Positions 1 to 8,150 of a DNA stretch of 64,000 nucleotides are shown in pieces (the stretch's first letter is position 1; each line of letters opens with the position of its first letter). The translations under genes and the position numbers were made by a program. The notes under the pieces are model-generated. The model was not told the DNA's origin. It did no database searches and worked only from the letters and a program-made list of their open reading frames with translations. Source of the stretch: Candidatus Binatia bacterium (lineage in GTDB: Bacteria > Desulfobacterota > Binatia > HRBIN30); the NCBI GenBank assembly GCA_026415395.1, contig JAOAHD010000002.1, forward strand, positions 458,691-522,690. The letters are read 5' to 3'.

Positions 1-241
1 GCTTGGAAACGGTATCGAAATCGAAGCGCGCTGAGGCGATCTCTTCGATCTGCTGGCGCTTTTGCTCGCTGGTCCGGGACGAATCGCGAAGCACGGCGAG
101 CACTGCGTCGGCCGTTTGTTCGATCACTTGCCGCGGCGTTTCCTGGGCAAGAGCAGAGGTTGCTGGGAAGGTGCTCAGAACCGTAACGGCAGACACGGTT
201 AGGCCGGCCACGAACCACAAGCGCCTTCGCACAACGTTCAT
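1..241 (-). CDS. mlaC: MlaC/Ttg2D-type periplasmic phospholipid-binding protein (5' part)
   Basis: Only the first 80 codons are in the window; the gene runs off the left edge. The protein starts MNVVRRRLWFVAG, has a basic n-region, a hydrophobic core and a likely signal peptidase site after ALA (about residue 32), then a helical segment (TPRQVIEQTADAVLAVL) typical of MlaC/Ttg2D, where conserved text ends in 'RFDFDTVSK'. MlaC shuttles glycerophospholipid between the outer-membrane MlaA complex and the inner-membrane MlaFED transporter. It follows mlaA by three bases and is the last visible gene of the mlaFEDAC operon. It is shorter than the length cutoff used for ORF calling because it is truncated. 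Assignment rests on the N-terminus plus operon context. Confidence 0.8.
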   Translation of the reverse strand, partial: MNVVRRRLWFVAGLTVSAVTVLSTFPATSALAQETPRQVIEQTADAVLAVLRDSSRTSEQKRQQIEEIASARFDFDTVSK

Positions 242-244
242 CGC

Positions 245-967
245 TCACTCCTCGATCCGGTAGAAATCTTCGCCTGGCCCCGAATCTTCCCGCTCGTTTC
301 GAATTTGGCGGGCGCGCCGCTGCAAGTAGGCATTCCGTACTGCAGCATAGTAGTCCAGCGAAGCTTCTTTCAGCTCCCTCACCGCATCCAGAACCTGGGC
401 GCGGCTGTTCACCACTTGCACGGTTTGCGGACCAATCGTGAAGCGGATGTCGGCAAAGAACCAGTACACCGTCGCAATCGAATCCACCCCGTAACCAAGC
501 GCATCGCGCGGCGTAGAAGGCCCGATGAAAGGGAGAACCAGGTACGGTCCGGCCGGAACCCCCCACACGGCGAGAGTTTGCCCGAAGTCTTCGTCGTGCT
601 TATCGAGACCCCATTGGCTGGCCACGTCGAACACGCCGACAACGCCGAAGGTTGTGTTTGCGATGAAGCGAGCAACATCGACGGCTGCGTCGTGCGGCTT
701 CGCTTGCAGAAGATTGTTCGCCGCCACAATCGGCGTGTAGGCATTCTGAAACACGTTGGCGATCGATTGCTCGACGCGATCAGGAATCGCCCGATGCCAG
801 GCCTTAGCGATTGGCTCGAGCACGTAGCTGTCGAGCGTATCGTTAAAAGTGAAAATCGCCCGATTGAACCCTTGCCATGGGTCGGCTTCCTGTCCCCAGG
901 CAGCGCCGCGGGGCGCGAGAATACAAAAAATGACCAGTCCGCAAATAAAACGAGCTTGAAGGCTCAT
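245..967 (-). CDS. mlaA: MlaA/VacJ family outer-membrane phospholipid-removal protein
   Basis: 240 aa from the ATG at 967, which has a GGTGA-type ribosome site; a GTG at 979 in the same frame would overlap the end of mlaD. The mature part begins DPWQGFNRAIFTFND, the hallmark of MlaA/VacJ, and continues with NTTFGVVGVFDVA and the GxYLVLPFIGPSTPRD motif, as in the family. MlaA forms an outer-membrane doughnut that withdraws mislocalised phospholipid from the outer leaflet. The signal sequence has a cysteine but no clear lipobox (VIFC), so it may be a non-lipidated version, unlike the E. coli lipoprotein. It sits inside the mla operon between mlaD and mlaC. Confidence 0.92.
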   Translation of the reverse strand: MSLQARFICGLVIFCILAPRGAAWGQEADPWQGFNRAIFTFNDTLDSYVLEPIAKAWHRAIPDRVEQSIANVFQNAYTPIVAANNLLQAKPHDAAVDVARFIANTTFGVVGVFDVASQWGLDKHDEDFGQTLAVWGVPAGPYLVLPFIGPSTPRDALGYGVDSIATVYWFFADIRFTIGPQTVQVVNSRAQVLDAVRELKEASLDYYAAVRNAYLQRRARQIRNEREDSGPGEDFYRIEE

Positions 968-968
968 C

Positions 969-1463
969 TCATTCACCACTTGCGCCTTGGCGCGAGTTCG
1001 CGTTGTTTCCCCCGCCGCGATCCAAAGAGTAAATGAACTTGCCGATCAAACGTTCCAGGCTCAGCGCCGACTCGGTGATCGTAATTACGCCCCCGTTTTC
1101 CAAGTAACGATCCTCGCCACCGACCTGTAGAGAGATGTACTGGTCGCCGAGCAGACCGGCAGTCACGATCGAAGCACTCGTGTCAACGGGCAGCTTAAGC
1201 TCTCGGCGTAGGTCCATTCGGACCCGCGCCCGATAATCGTTATCCAAAATGATGTCGACGACTTGCCCGACTTTGACGCCGGCGATGACCACCGGAGCTC
1301 GCGGTTTCAGGCCACCAATTTCGTCGAACGATGCATACAGGGTCAGGCCGCCTTGGTTATGGAAGGTCAGCCCACCGACGTTCATTGACAGGTACGCTAA
1401 CGCCGCAAGCCCGGCGAGTACAAACAAACCGACAATGAGGTCTCGGCGAGGTGATCGATTCAT
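969..1463 (-). CDS. mlaD: MlaD, MCE-domain lipid transport subunit
   Basis: 164 aa. One N-terminal membrane anchor (about residues 8-28, DLIVGLFVLAGLAALAYL) is followed by a single MCE domain with the conserved stretch LKPRAPVVIAGVKVGQV and GLLGDQYISLQVGG. MlaD forms a hexameric ring on the periplasmic side of the MlaFE ABC transporter and receives lipid from MlaC. The length matches single-MCE MlaD proteins rather than long Mce/Yeb proteins. It starts ten bases after mlaE and its stop lies next to the mlaA start, so the two are probably translationally coupled. Confidence 0.93.
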   Translation of the reverse strand: MNRSPRRDLIVGLFVLAGLAALAYLSMNVGGLTFHNQGGLTLYASFDEIGGLKPRAPVVIAGVKVGQVVDIILDNDYRARVRMDLRRELKLPVDTSASIVTAGLLGDQYISLQVGGEDRYLENGGVITITESALSLERLIGKFIYSLDRGGGNNANSRQGASGE

Positions 1464-1472
1464 GGCAGCCCC

Positions 1473-2249
1473 TTACACGCCCCACAATGCAGTGATGATA
1501 TAGTCGAACAACAGCACCGATACCGATCCAACCACCACCGTGGAAGTTGTTGCGGCACTCACGCCTGCCGAAGTGGGATGGCAGGTGTAGCCGCGGAATG
1601 TGGAAATCAAACCGACGAGAATACCGAAGATGAACGCTTTCAGGATGCTTCCGAGTACGTCGTCGCGGAAATCCACCGCGTTCTGCAAACTGGAAATATA
1701 GTTCCCCGCGTCCACACCCATGAGTGCTACGCCCACGAAGTAGCCGCCGGCGAGCCCGCAAACGATGAACAGGGCAGAGAGCAGCGGCATGGCAGCGATC
1801 ATGGCGAGTGTCTTCGGTGCAACGACCAGGTGAACGGGGTCGATTGCCAGCATGCGCAAGCCATCCAGTTGCTCGGTAGCGACCATTGTGCCGATTTCTG
1901 CCGTTGTCGCTGAGCCGGCGCGGCCAGTCGTCAGAAGTGCGGTCAGTACTGGGCCAAGCTCGCGAATCAGGCTCAGGCCGACAACAGCCCCGAGCGATTC
2001 CTCTGCGCCGAAGCGAACGAGGGTGTTGTAACCTTGCAAGCCCAGCACCATGCCGACGGCAGCACCGCTCACGCAAATAATTAGCAACGACAGCACACCG
2101 ATGTTGAACAGCTCCGCCATAAACGCGGACACACGCGGCGGTGGCGTGACCACGGCACGGGTGACATCGATGGCAAACCACGTGATCCGCCCCAGTTCCG
2201 CAACAAAACGAACTGTGGCAAAGCCAATGTCCTGGATTACCCTGGTCAT
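1473..2249 (-). CDS. mlaE: MlaE, ABC transporter permease
   Basis: 258 aa with about five membrane segments. Family landmarks are visible: VLGLQGYNTLVRFGAEESLG, LGPVLTALLTTGRAGSATTAEIGTM and the C-terminal TSAGVSAATTSTVVVGSVSVLL. This is the MlaE/YrbE permease that pairs with MlaF and carries the MlaD ring. The reading frame lies six bases downstream of mlaF. A 301-aa alternative frame over the same DNA lacks any membrane pattern and is a shadow. Confidence 0.95.
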   Translation of the reverse strand: MTRVIQDIGFATVRFVAELGRITWFAIDVTRAVVTPPPRVSAFMAELFNIGVLSLLIICVSGAAVGMVLGLQGYNTLVRFGAEESLGAVVGLSLIRELGPVLTALLTTGRAGSATTAEIGTMVATEQLDGLRMLAIDPVHLVVAPKTLAMIAAMPLLSALFIVCGLAGGYFVGVALMGVDAGNYISSLQNAVDFRDDVLGSILKAFIFGILVGLISTFRGYTCHPTSAGVSAATTSTVVVGSVSVLLFDYIITALWGV

Positions 2250-2255
2250 GGTTCG

Positions 2256-3059
2256 TTACCACCGTTGGACTGGCGTATGTTGGGGTTCACGGACCCCTTC
2301 TTCATGAATCTCCTCGTTGAAGAAGTCGGCAATTTGTGGATCGGGGTTGTTGGCCAGTTCTTGTGGAGGCCCTTGCACGGCTTGATGGTCCCACAGCAGG
2401 ACCACATGGTGCGCCATGCGCATCGTGGACGGGATATGGTGTGAGGAAACGATCATCGTGATGCCCCGTTCTTGGTTGATGCGGCGCAGCAGCGCCTCGA
2501 TGCGCTTGACGGAAATCGGATCGAGCCCGGAGAAGGGCTCGTCGCAAAGGAGAATTTGCGGGTCGCGCAAAATCGCGCGGGCGAGCGCAACGCGTTTGAC
2601 CATTCCGCCAGACAGTTCGCCGGGCAGGAGATGATCGACGTCGCGCAAGCCGACGGCCGCCAGAGTGGAGTGCACACGATCGGCGATCTCTTCCTCGCTG
2701 AGTTTCGTGTGTTCGCGCAGAGGAAGGGCAAGGTTCTCGTATACGCTGAGCGAGTTCAACAAAGCACCGCCTTGAAACATCATCCCCAGGTATTGTCGCA
2801 CTCTGTACAGCTCGCGCTCGGACAAACCCACCACGTTGGTGCCGGCCACCCAAATGCGCCCGGCTTGGGGCTGAATAAGTCCGCCGATCAGTCGGAGAAT
2901 CGTGGTCTTGCCCGCTCCACTGCCTCCGAGAACGACGGAGATGCGACCGCCAGGGAACTCGCAGGAAAAGTCGACGAGCACAGCGCGGGTTCCGAAACGC
3001 ATGTGGACATGCTCGAACGACACTGGTGCCTGGTTCTCTGGCAGCGTGTTCGCAACCAT
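2256..3059 (-). CDS. mlaF: MlaF, ABC transporter ATPase
   Basis: 267 aa. Walker A GGSGAGKTT near residue 45, Q-loop in MMFQGGAL, ABC signature LSGGM, Walker B LLCDEP and the H-loop in IVSSHH are all present and in order. The GMMFQGGALL and LSGGMVKRVALARA forms are typical of MlaF. It energises lipid movement by MlaE/MlaD. It is the first gene of the mla operon; about 110 bases separate it from the end of the HIT-like gene upstream, so it may either share that transcript or start its own. Confidence 0.95.
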   Translation of the reverse strand: MVANTLPENQAPVSFEHVHMRFGTRAVLVDFSCEFPGGRISVVLGGSGAGKTTILRLIGGLIQPQAGRIWVAGTNVVGLSERELYRVRQYLGMMFQGGALLNSLSVYENLALPLREHTKLSEEEIADRVHSTLAAVGLRDVDHLLPGELSGGMVKRVALARAILRDPQILLCDEPFSGLDPISVKRIEALLRRINQERGITMIVSSHHIPSTMRMAHHVVLLWDHQAVQGPPQELANNPDPQIADFFNEEIHEEGVREPQHTPVQRW

Positions 3060-3168
3060 GGTCGATGCAGGGTATCCAGGCGTTCACCGAGCGGCAAGTT
3101 TTATGGATTTGAATACGTCGCCTGCGGACGCAGCTTGGCCTTTGCTGCCGATCGGGTGTGGACCCCGC

Positions 3169-3507
3169 TTAGTCAGGCCGTCGCCCTCGACGAGGAGCCC
3201 ACGCTGGAAGAGGGCGTGCATGGATGTGGTAGTGGTCGGGAATCTGACGCATGTGATCGTCAAAAAACCAGCCTTGCGGGAACAGCTCGTCGGCCACCTT
3301 GCGCAACGCTGCTTCGATGATCGCTCGCTCCCAGGGCTCCACCGTGGCTTTGTGCTCGCGCAAGACCGCCATAGGCACATCGCAGGAGTCACAGTCGAGG
3401 ATCGCAAAGGGCACGGGACCGTCATACTCCCGGTACCAGCGGGTGGTTGGCACGAGAATGCAGAGCTCGCACGCTTGTCGTGGCCCGTGGAACCCTCTCG
3501 GGGACAT
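3169..3507 (-). CDS. Small HIT-like protein with CxxC motifs
   Basis: 112 aa from the ATG at 3507, which overlaps the nagA stop codon in the sequence TGATG, implying translational coupling. Visible motifs are CELC near the N-terminus, CDSC in the middle and HYHIHAR near the C-terminus. The last fits the histidine-triad pattern (H-hydrophobic-H-hydrophobic-H-small), and the size fits HIT proteins, which hydrolyse or transfer nucleotidyl groups; CxxC motifs in HIT proteins often bind zinc. A longer 159-aa reading of the frame would run deep into nagA and is not credible. Family membership is inferred from motifs only; the substrate is unknown. Confidence 0.65.
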   Translation of the reverse strand: MSPRGFHGPRQACELCILVPTTRWYREYDGPVPFAILDCDSCDVPMAVLREHKATVEPWERAIIEAALRKVADELFPQGWFFDDHMRQIPDHYHIHARPLPAWAPRRGRRPD

Positions 3508-4670
3508 CACGCTCCGGTGCGTTCGTACACGACTCGTCCCCCAATAATCGTGTAAGCGACTTCGTAATTCTGATCGAGAACGACTAGATCGGCCTGGTAA
3601 CCAGCTTCGATACGGCCGTAGGCATGATCGATACCGAGAATCCGGCAAGGGTTTACCGCTGCAGCCTCGAACACGCGCTCAGGGGCGATCGTGGGAAGCC
3701 AGCGAAACAGATTGCGCACAGCTTGGTCGAGCGATAGGGCGCTACCCGCTAAGGCACCGCCGCCGGCTGTCCTTACAGCGCCGTTCTGTACGACGCAGCG
3801 CTTGCCCAGGAGTTCGTATTCACCCTGCGGCAAGCCCAGGGCGACAGCATCGCTCACGAGCACCATGCCTGCACCTCCGCGTGCGCGCCAGGCCAGTTCG
3901 AGAGCTCGCGGCCGTACATGGTGACCGTCGGCAATCAGCTCGACCGTGAGCGATGGCTCACTCAATGCCACCCCGACCAGACCGGGCTCGCGGTGGTGAA
4001 ACGGGGCCATGGCATTGTACAAGTGTGTCACGTGCGTAGCGCCCGCATCGACCGCTACTAGCGTCAGTTCTTCGCTTGCTTCGCTGTGGCCGAGCGCAAC
4101 GGTAATCCCGCGCTCGGCGGCCGCGGCGATCAACGGCAATGCGCCGGGAAGTTCCGGCGCCACGGTGATCATTTTCACCAACCCGCTACTCCGACCGACG
4201 AGGTCATCGAACTCCGCCAAGTCCGGTGGTCGCATCCAGCGGCGATTCTGCGCGCCCGCGCAGTGGCGATTGAGGAAAGGCCCTTCGAGGTGGATGCCGA
4301 GGATGCGGGCTCCTGGTTCACCGCCGGCCGCCATGGCGATCGCTTCGACGGCAGCTTGCAAGCGGCGCCGAGGCAAGGTGGCGACCGTGGGTAAGAAGCC
4401 GGTCACGCCGAATTGAGGGAGTTTGCTCGACAGGTCGAGAATTTGCTCTGACCGTCCGCTCTCGCAAAAAAGGCCAAAGGCACCGTGCAGGTGTAAATCT
4501 ACAAATCCAGGAACCACGAGGTAGCCTTGTGCCTCAATCACCCGGGCGCCAGGGGCTGCCACGTCTTGGTCGACACGATCGATCACGCCTTCCTCGATGC
4601 GCACATCTGTCTGGTCGCGCCAACCGTGGGGAAGCAACACCCGCCCTCGACGAATCAATACCTTGTGCAT
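3507..4670 (-). CDS. nagA: N-acetylglucosamine-6-phosphate deacetylase
   Basis: 387 aa, the usual family length. The metal-binding HLHG follows VVPGFVDLHLHGAFG, GHSEAS supplies another ligand region, THLYNAMAPFHHREPG is the substrate-site signature and LVSDAV carries the catalytic aspartate. The enzyme removes acetate from GlcNAc-6-P, feeding amino sugars from murein or chitin into metabolism. No nagB or kinase is next to it; instead the HIT-like gene overlaps its stop. It is transcribed away from the Cys-rich protein gene, with about 244 bases between their starts. Confidence 0.94.
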   Translation of the reverse strand: MHKVLIRRGRVLLPHGWRDQTDVRIEEGVIDRVDQDVAAPGARVIEAQGYLVVPGFVDLHLHGAFGLFCESGRSEQILDLSSKLPQFGVTGFLPTVATLPRRRLQAAVEAIAMAAGGEPGARILGIHLEGPFLNRHCAGAQNRRWMRPPDLAEFDDLVGRSSGLVKMITVAPELPGALPLIAAAAERGITVALGHSEASEELTLVAVDAGATHVTHLYNAMAPFHHREPGLVGVALSEPSLTVELIADGHHVRPRALELAWRARGGAGMVLVSDAVALGLPQGEYELLGKRCVVQNGAVRTAGGGALAGSALSLDQAVRNLFRWLPTIAPERVFEAAAVNPCRILGIDHAYGRIEAGYQADLVVLDQNYEVAYTIIGGRVVYERTGA

Positions 4671-4914
4671 TCCCGTTTCCTCCCATGCGCGTTGCCCGAA
4701 CCTATGCTCGGCCCACTGTGGTGGACAATGGGTTCCTGAGCAAGGGGAGCTTGCGATTGGTCGCGATGGTCAAGCAGTAAAGTGTGGAAATTTCTCATCA
4801 TAGTCGGCAGTCCAACGGGAGGTCGGCCTGGGAAGGCTCGGACCGTTCCCGAACGAGACAACGAGCTCAAGCAGTGGTTGGAATTGATTAAGGCGCTCGG
4901 GGAAGAATCGGAAG

Positions 4915-5664
4915 ATGAAGAAAAGAAAATTGTGGTTAAGTGTTACAACTCTGGCAGCGATTTTTGTCGTAGGGCCACCAGCAGCGTTTGGGCATGGCAA
5001 AGGGAAGGGTGGAGTGAGGGGGGACGACGACGGAATGGGGCACCTTGGCGGGCCTCCGCGTTGTCTGTTGCTCGGCCTGCAGATTGACCCCACCTGTCGG
5101 CGTCAGTGCGATGCCGCCGAGCGAACCTGCAAGGCGCAAGCGCGGGAGGCACTGCGTGCGTGCTTAAGCTCGAGCTGTGCGGATGCTTTGGCGGCGGTAC
5201 GCACCGCGTGCGTGGATCCGCGGTCGCAGGCATGTGCCGATGCTTGGGCAGCCTACGTGCAATGTGCGCAGCCGTGTACTTCGGCATACCGCTCCGCCGC
5301 GGCTGAATGTCGTTCTGCGGAAGACGCGTGTAAGGCGGCATGTCCGGAAATCCCGCCAGAAACCGAATGTCCGCCGCCCGTGGATCCCGCGTGCAAACTC
5401 AGTTGCAAAGCAACGGAAACGGCTTGCCGAGCCACTGCACAACAGGCGGCGGCCACCTGCTTGCAGGGGTGCAGTGACGAGATTGCCGCTGCTCGCCAGG
5501 CTTGCGCGAGCGGCGTCAGCTCGGCGGAATGTCAGGCGGCGTTGCAAGCGGCGCGGGCCTGTACAACCCCGTGCGGTACACAGCTCCGCAACGACGTCGA
5601 GGCTTGCAAGGCAGCAAAAAAGACGTGTGAAGCCTCTTGCATCAGTACTGGAAGTAATCCATAA
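4915..5664 (+). CDS. Secreted cysteine-rich protein with two 12-Cys modules
   Basis: 249 aa. The N-terminus is a signal peptide (MKKRKLWLSVTTLAAIFVVG...AFG), followed by a Gly/Asp-rich stretch. The rest holds 26 cysteines. They form two copies of one module: cysteines at 61, 65, 72, 83, 88, 99, 107, 117, 121, 132, 139, 143 and at 160, 164, 171, 182, 186, 197, 206, 216, 220, 231, 238, 242. The spacings agree except for one residue at two places. Between cysteines the sequence is Ala/Arg/Glu-rich, suggesting disulfide-stapled helices in the periplasm or outside the cell. I do not recognise a family. A GGAAG ribosome site precedes the ATG. Confidence 0.8.
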   Translation: MKKRKLWLSVTTLAAIFVVGPPAAFGHGKGKGGVRGDDDGMGHLGGPPRCLLLGLQIDPTCRRQCDAAERTCKAQAREALRACLSSSCADALAAVRTACVDPRSQACADAWAAYVQCAQPCTSAYRSAAAECRSAEDACKAACPEIPPETECPPPVDPACKLSCKATETACRATAQQAAATCLQGCSDEIAAARQACASGVSSAECQAALQAARACTTPCGTQLRNDVEACKAAKKTCEASCISTGSNP

Positions 5665-6002
5665 GGGTGTTGCCCCTGTACAAACACGCGGCTGCCTGCC
5701 CCCGCAGCCGCGGCGCAAGCAGCAACGGCGGCTTGCGTGAGGAGTGACGGGCCCGGCAGCCCCTGCCCCCAAACCGCTTCCGGGTCCGGCGCCCCTTTTT
5801 TGCTCAGGATGAGCGCAGCTCCCTCGGTGTCCGGGTCTGGGCTCGCCTATGGCGACATCCCGCCACGGGCTGCTGATGGCTCAGGCATTGCCACCGAACT
5901 AGGGTGAACTTCGGACCGAGGGTTTCCCTAGAGAGGCTTGATCGGTCGGGGGAGTTTTCCGGCGGGTTCGTTAGGACGCCCTCGACGCCATCGCAGCCGG
6001 TT
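5665..6002. other. Convergent intergenic region
   Basis: 338 bases between the Cys-rich gene (plus) and uvrC (minus). Apart from the hairpins near 5690-5740 and a T6 run at 5796-5801, I see no gene: short frames here have no start context or recognisable product. Confidence 0.6.
5688..5737 (+). terminator. Tandem hairpins downstream of the Cys-rich gene
   Basis: A perfect 9-bp stem (5688-5696 with 5704-5712, 7-nt loop) is followed by a 7-bp stem (5714-5720 with 5731-5737). No T-run follows directly, so this is not a classical intrinsic terminator; a T6 run lies 58 bases further on, after a third imperfect stem (5748-5756 with 5780-5788). Confidence 0.35.
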
Positions 6003-7946
6003 TTATTCATCCACTCCCTTTGCCTCAGCACTTGGAGGAGCTTCCGCTTGCGGCTTCGGTTGAGGTGGAGGTGGGAGGTTTTGTTGGAGAGCCGCGAAAA
6101 TTTGCTCCGCCAAGCTGCGCGAGATGCCGGGAACTTGGGCGAGTTCTTCCACGGAGGCTTGGCGCACGCGGCGCACGCTGCCGAAGTGGCGGAGCAACCG
6201 GCGGCGTCGCACAGCCCCGACACCGGGGATGGCGTCAAGCACAGAGCGCAGCCGCTCCTTAGCGCGCAGCTTCCGGTGATATGTAATTGCAAAGCGGTGC
6301 GCTTCGTCGCGTAGCCGCTGGAGCAGGAACAATGCGTTACTGTTGCGGCGGAGAATGATGGGGTTTTTGCGTCCTGGCAGGAACACGCGCTCTTCGCTGT
6401 GCCGCACCTGCTGTTCGCGCGGGGCACGTTCGACCCGGTCCTTGGCTAATGCGATGGCTTCCACCTCTGCCACTTCGAGTTCCCGCAAGACCTCCAAGGC
6501 GATATTCAGTTGCCCCTTGCCGCCATCGATCACAATCAGGTCAGGGTACATGCCCTCCTCGCGGGCGCGGGCGAAGCGGCGCGATAGCACCTCGGCCATC
6601 ATGGCGAAGTCGTCCTGTTGGGGCACGGTCTTGACTCGGTACCGCCGATACAGGTTCTTGTCCGGTTCCCCGTCGATGAACGTGACTTGCGAACCCACCG
6701 CCCCACCGCCCTGCAAGTTCGAGATGTCGAAGCACTCGATGCGGTGGGGGTAGCGGCGCAAATGGAGAGCCTGCTGGAGCTCTGTACACATCCGTTGCCG
6801 CTGCTGCGCACTATCTTGGTGCTGGCGAAACGCTTGTGCGGCGTTCTCCTTCGCTAACTCCAAGAGGCGCACCTTGTCTCCGCGCTGGGGGCGGTGGATG
6901 GTGACCCGTTGTCCCTTGCGCTCGGAAAGCCACTCTTCGAGGGTTTCCGCGTCATCCAAGTCACACGGAACCAACACCTCGTCGGGGACGTAGCGCTCTC
7001 CCTGATAAAACTGCTGGAGCAGCATAGAGAGGATTTCTTCGTTCGAGAACTCCAGGTCCGCCAAGCTGTAGCGCTGATGGCTGGTGAGCTTGCCCTGTCG
7101 CAGAAATAGGACCTCAACTTGGAGAAACCCGCCTTCGCGATAAAAGCCCCACACATCCGTGTCGCCACGGTGGTGGGCAAAGACTTGCTGGCGTTCTTGC
7201 GTTCGCTCGATGGCACGAATACGGTCGCGAATGCGCGCCGCCTCCTCGAAGCGGAGCTCTTCGGCGGCCTTTTCCATTTCCGCCGTGAGTTGGCGGATGA
7301 GTTGCTGGCTCTTGCCCTCGAGCAGTAGAATTGCCTCGCGCAAATGCCGCTCGTACTCCGCGCGGTCTACCGGGAGGCAACATGGAGCCAGGCAGCGTTT
7401 AATTTGGTACTCCAGGCACGGGCGGGAGCGGTTGCGAAAGACGGCATCGGGGCAAGTTCGCAGCGGGATGATCTTACGAATTGTGTCTAGTGTCTCCCGC
7501 ACGCTCGCCGCCGAGTCGTAGGGTCCGAAGTAGCGGCTGCCGTCCTTGACGATGCGGCGGGTGACCAAGATGCGCGGCCAAGGGTCTTGGAGGGTGACTT
7601 TGACACTGACGTACGACTTGTCGTCCTTGAGGCGAATGTTGTAACGGGGCTTGTACTGCTTGATGAGGTTGTTCTCGAGGATCAGCGCCTCTTTGTCGTT
7701 AGCCGTCACCAAGGTTTCCACGTCAGCAATCTTGGACAACAGGAAACGGATTTGGGAGCGATCGTCCCCACCGCGAACGTATTGCCGGACGCGGCTGCGC
7801 AAGTTTTTTGCCTTTCCGACATAAATGACCTTTCCTGCGCTGTCCTTCAGCAAATACACCCCTGGACGGGCAGGAATCGAATCCAGCTTTTCCGCCCATG
7901 CGGGATCCTTGTCTGCTGGGGTCTCAGGGACAGGGAGGTCGGTCAC
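6003..7946 (-). CDS. uvrC: UvrABC excinuclease subunit C
   Basis: 647 aa from a GTG start. An N-terminal GIY-YIG nuclease domain (GVYLLKDSAGKVIYVGKAKNL, about residues 29-50) makes the 3' incision; a UVR motif (EELRFEEAARIRDRIRAIE) contacts UvrB; the RNase H-like half (ECFDISNLQG, DLIVIDGGKGQL) makes the 5' incision; and a C-terminal helix-hairpin-helix pair (IPGVGAVRRRRLLRHFG) binds DNA. A Pro-rich tail ends the protein. It acts in nucleotide excision repair. It is a single gene, divergent from the nuclease-like gene at 8151. Confidence 0.97.
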   Translation of the reverse strand: MTDLPVPETPADKDPAWAEKLDSIPARPGVYLLKDSAGKVIYVGKAKNLRSRVRQYVRGGDDRSQIRFLLSKIADVETLVTANDKEALILENNLIKQYKPRYNIRLKDDKSYVSVKVTLQDPWPRILVTRRIVKDGSRYFGPYDSAASVRETLDTIRKIIPLRTCPDAVFRNRSRPCLEYQIKRCLAPCCLPVDRAEYERHLREAILLLEGKSQQLIRQLTAEMEKAAEELRFEEAARIRDRIRAIERTQERQQVFAHHRGDTDVWGFYREGGFLQVEVLFLRQGKLTSHQRYSLADLEFSNEEILSMLLQQFYQGERYVPDEVLVPCDLDDAETLEEWLSERKGQRVTIHRPQRGDKVRLLELAKENAAQAFRQHQDSAQQRQRMCTELQQALHLRRYPHRIECFDISNLQGGGAVGSQVTFIDGEPDKNLYRRYRVKTVPQQDDFAMMAEVLSRRFARAREEGMYPDLIVIDGGKGQLNIALEVLRELEVAEVEAIALAKDRVERAPREQQVRHSEERVFLPGRKNPIILRRNSNALFLLQRLRDEAHRFAITYHRKLRAKERLRSVLDAIPGVGAVRRRRLLRHFGSVRRVRQASVEELAQVPGISRSLAEQIFAALQQNLPPPPQPKPQAEAPPSAEAKGVDE

Positions 7947-8150
7947 GAAGTGCGAGTATAACTGTGGCCGAGCAGGCGAGAAGCGGGTGCCGAAACTTCC
8001 TCATAGCGTCGCCGTGCCGCGCTGGCCGCTCGCCTGCCTCCGTGGTAACGGTGGCGTGTCGCTGGCCTAAGTTGTCTGCGCTGGAAGCGGCGAAGCAGGG
8101 GTTACGGGTAGTACGCTGAGCGGAGCGGCGACGAGGGAAAGGGCATCAAC

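Noticed and set aside
4782..5087. 101-aa plus-strand frame starting before the Cys-rich gene
   Set aside because: It is read out of frame with the secreted protein, whose signal peptide and cysteine pattern are convincing; the N-terminal 50 residues look coding-like only by chance.
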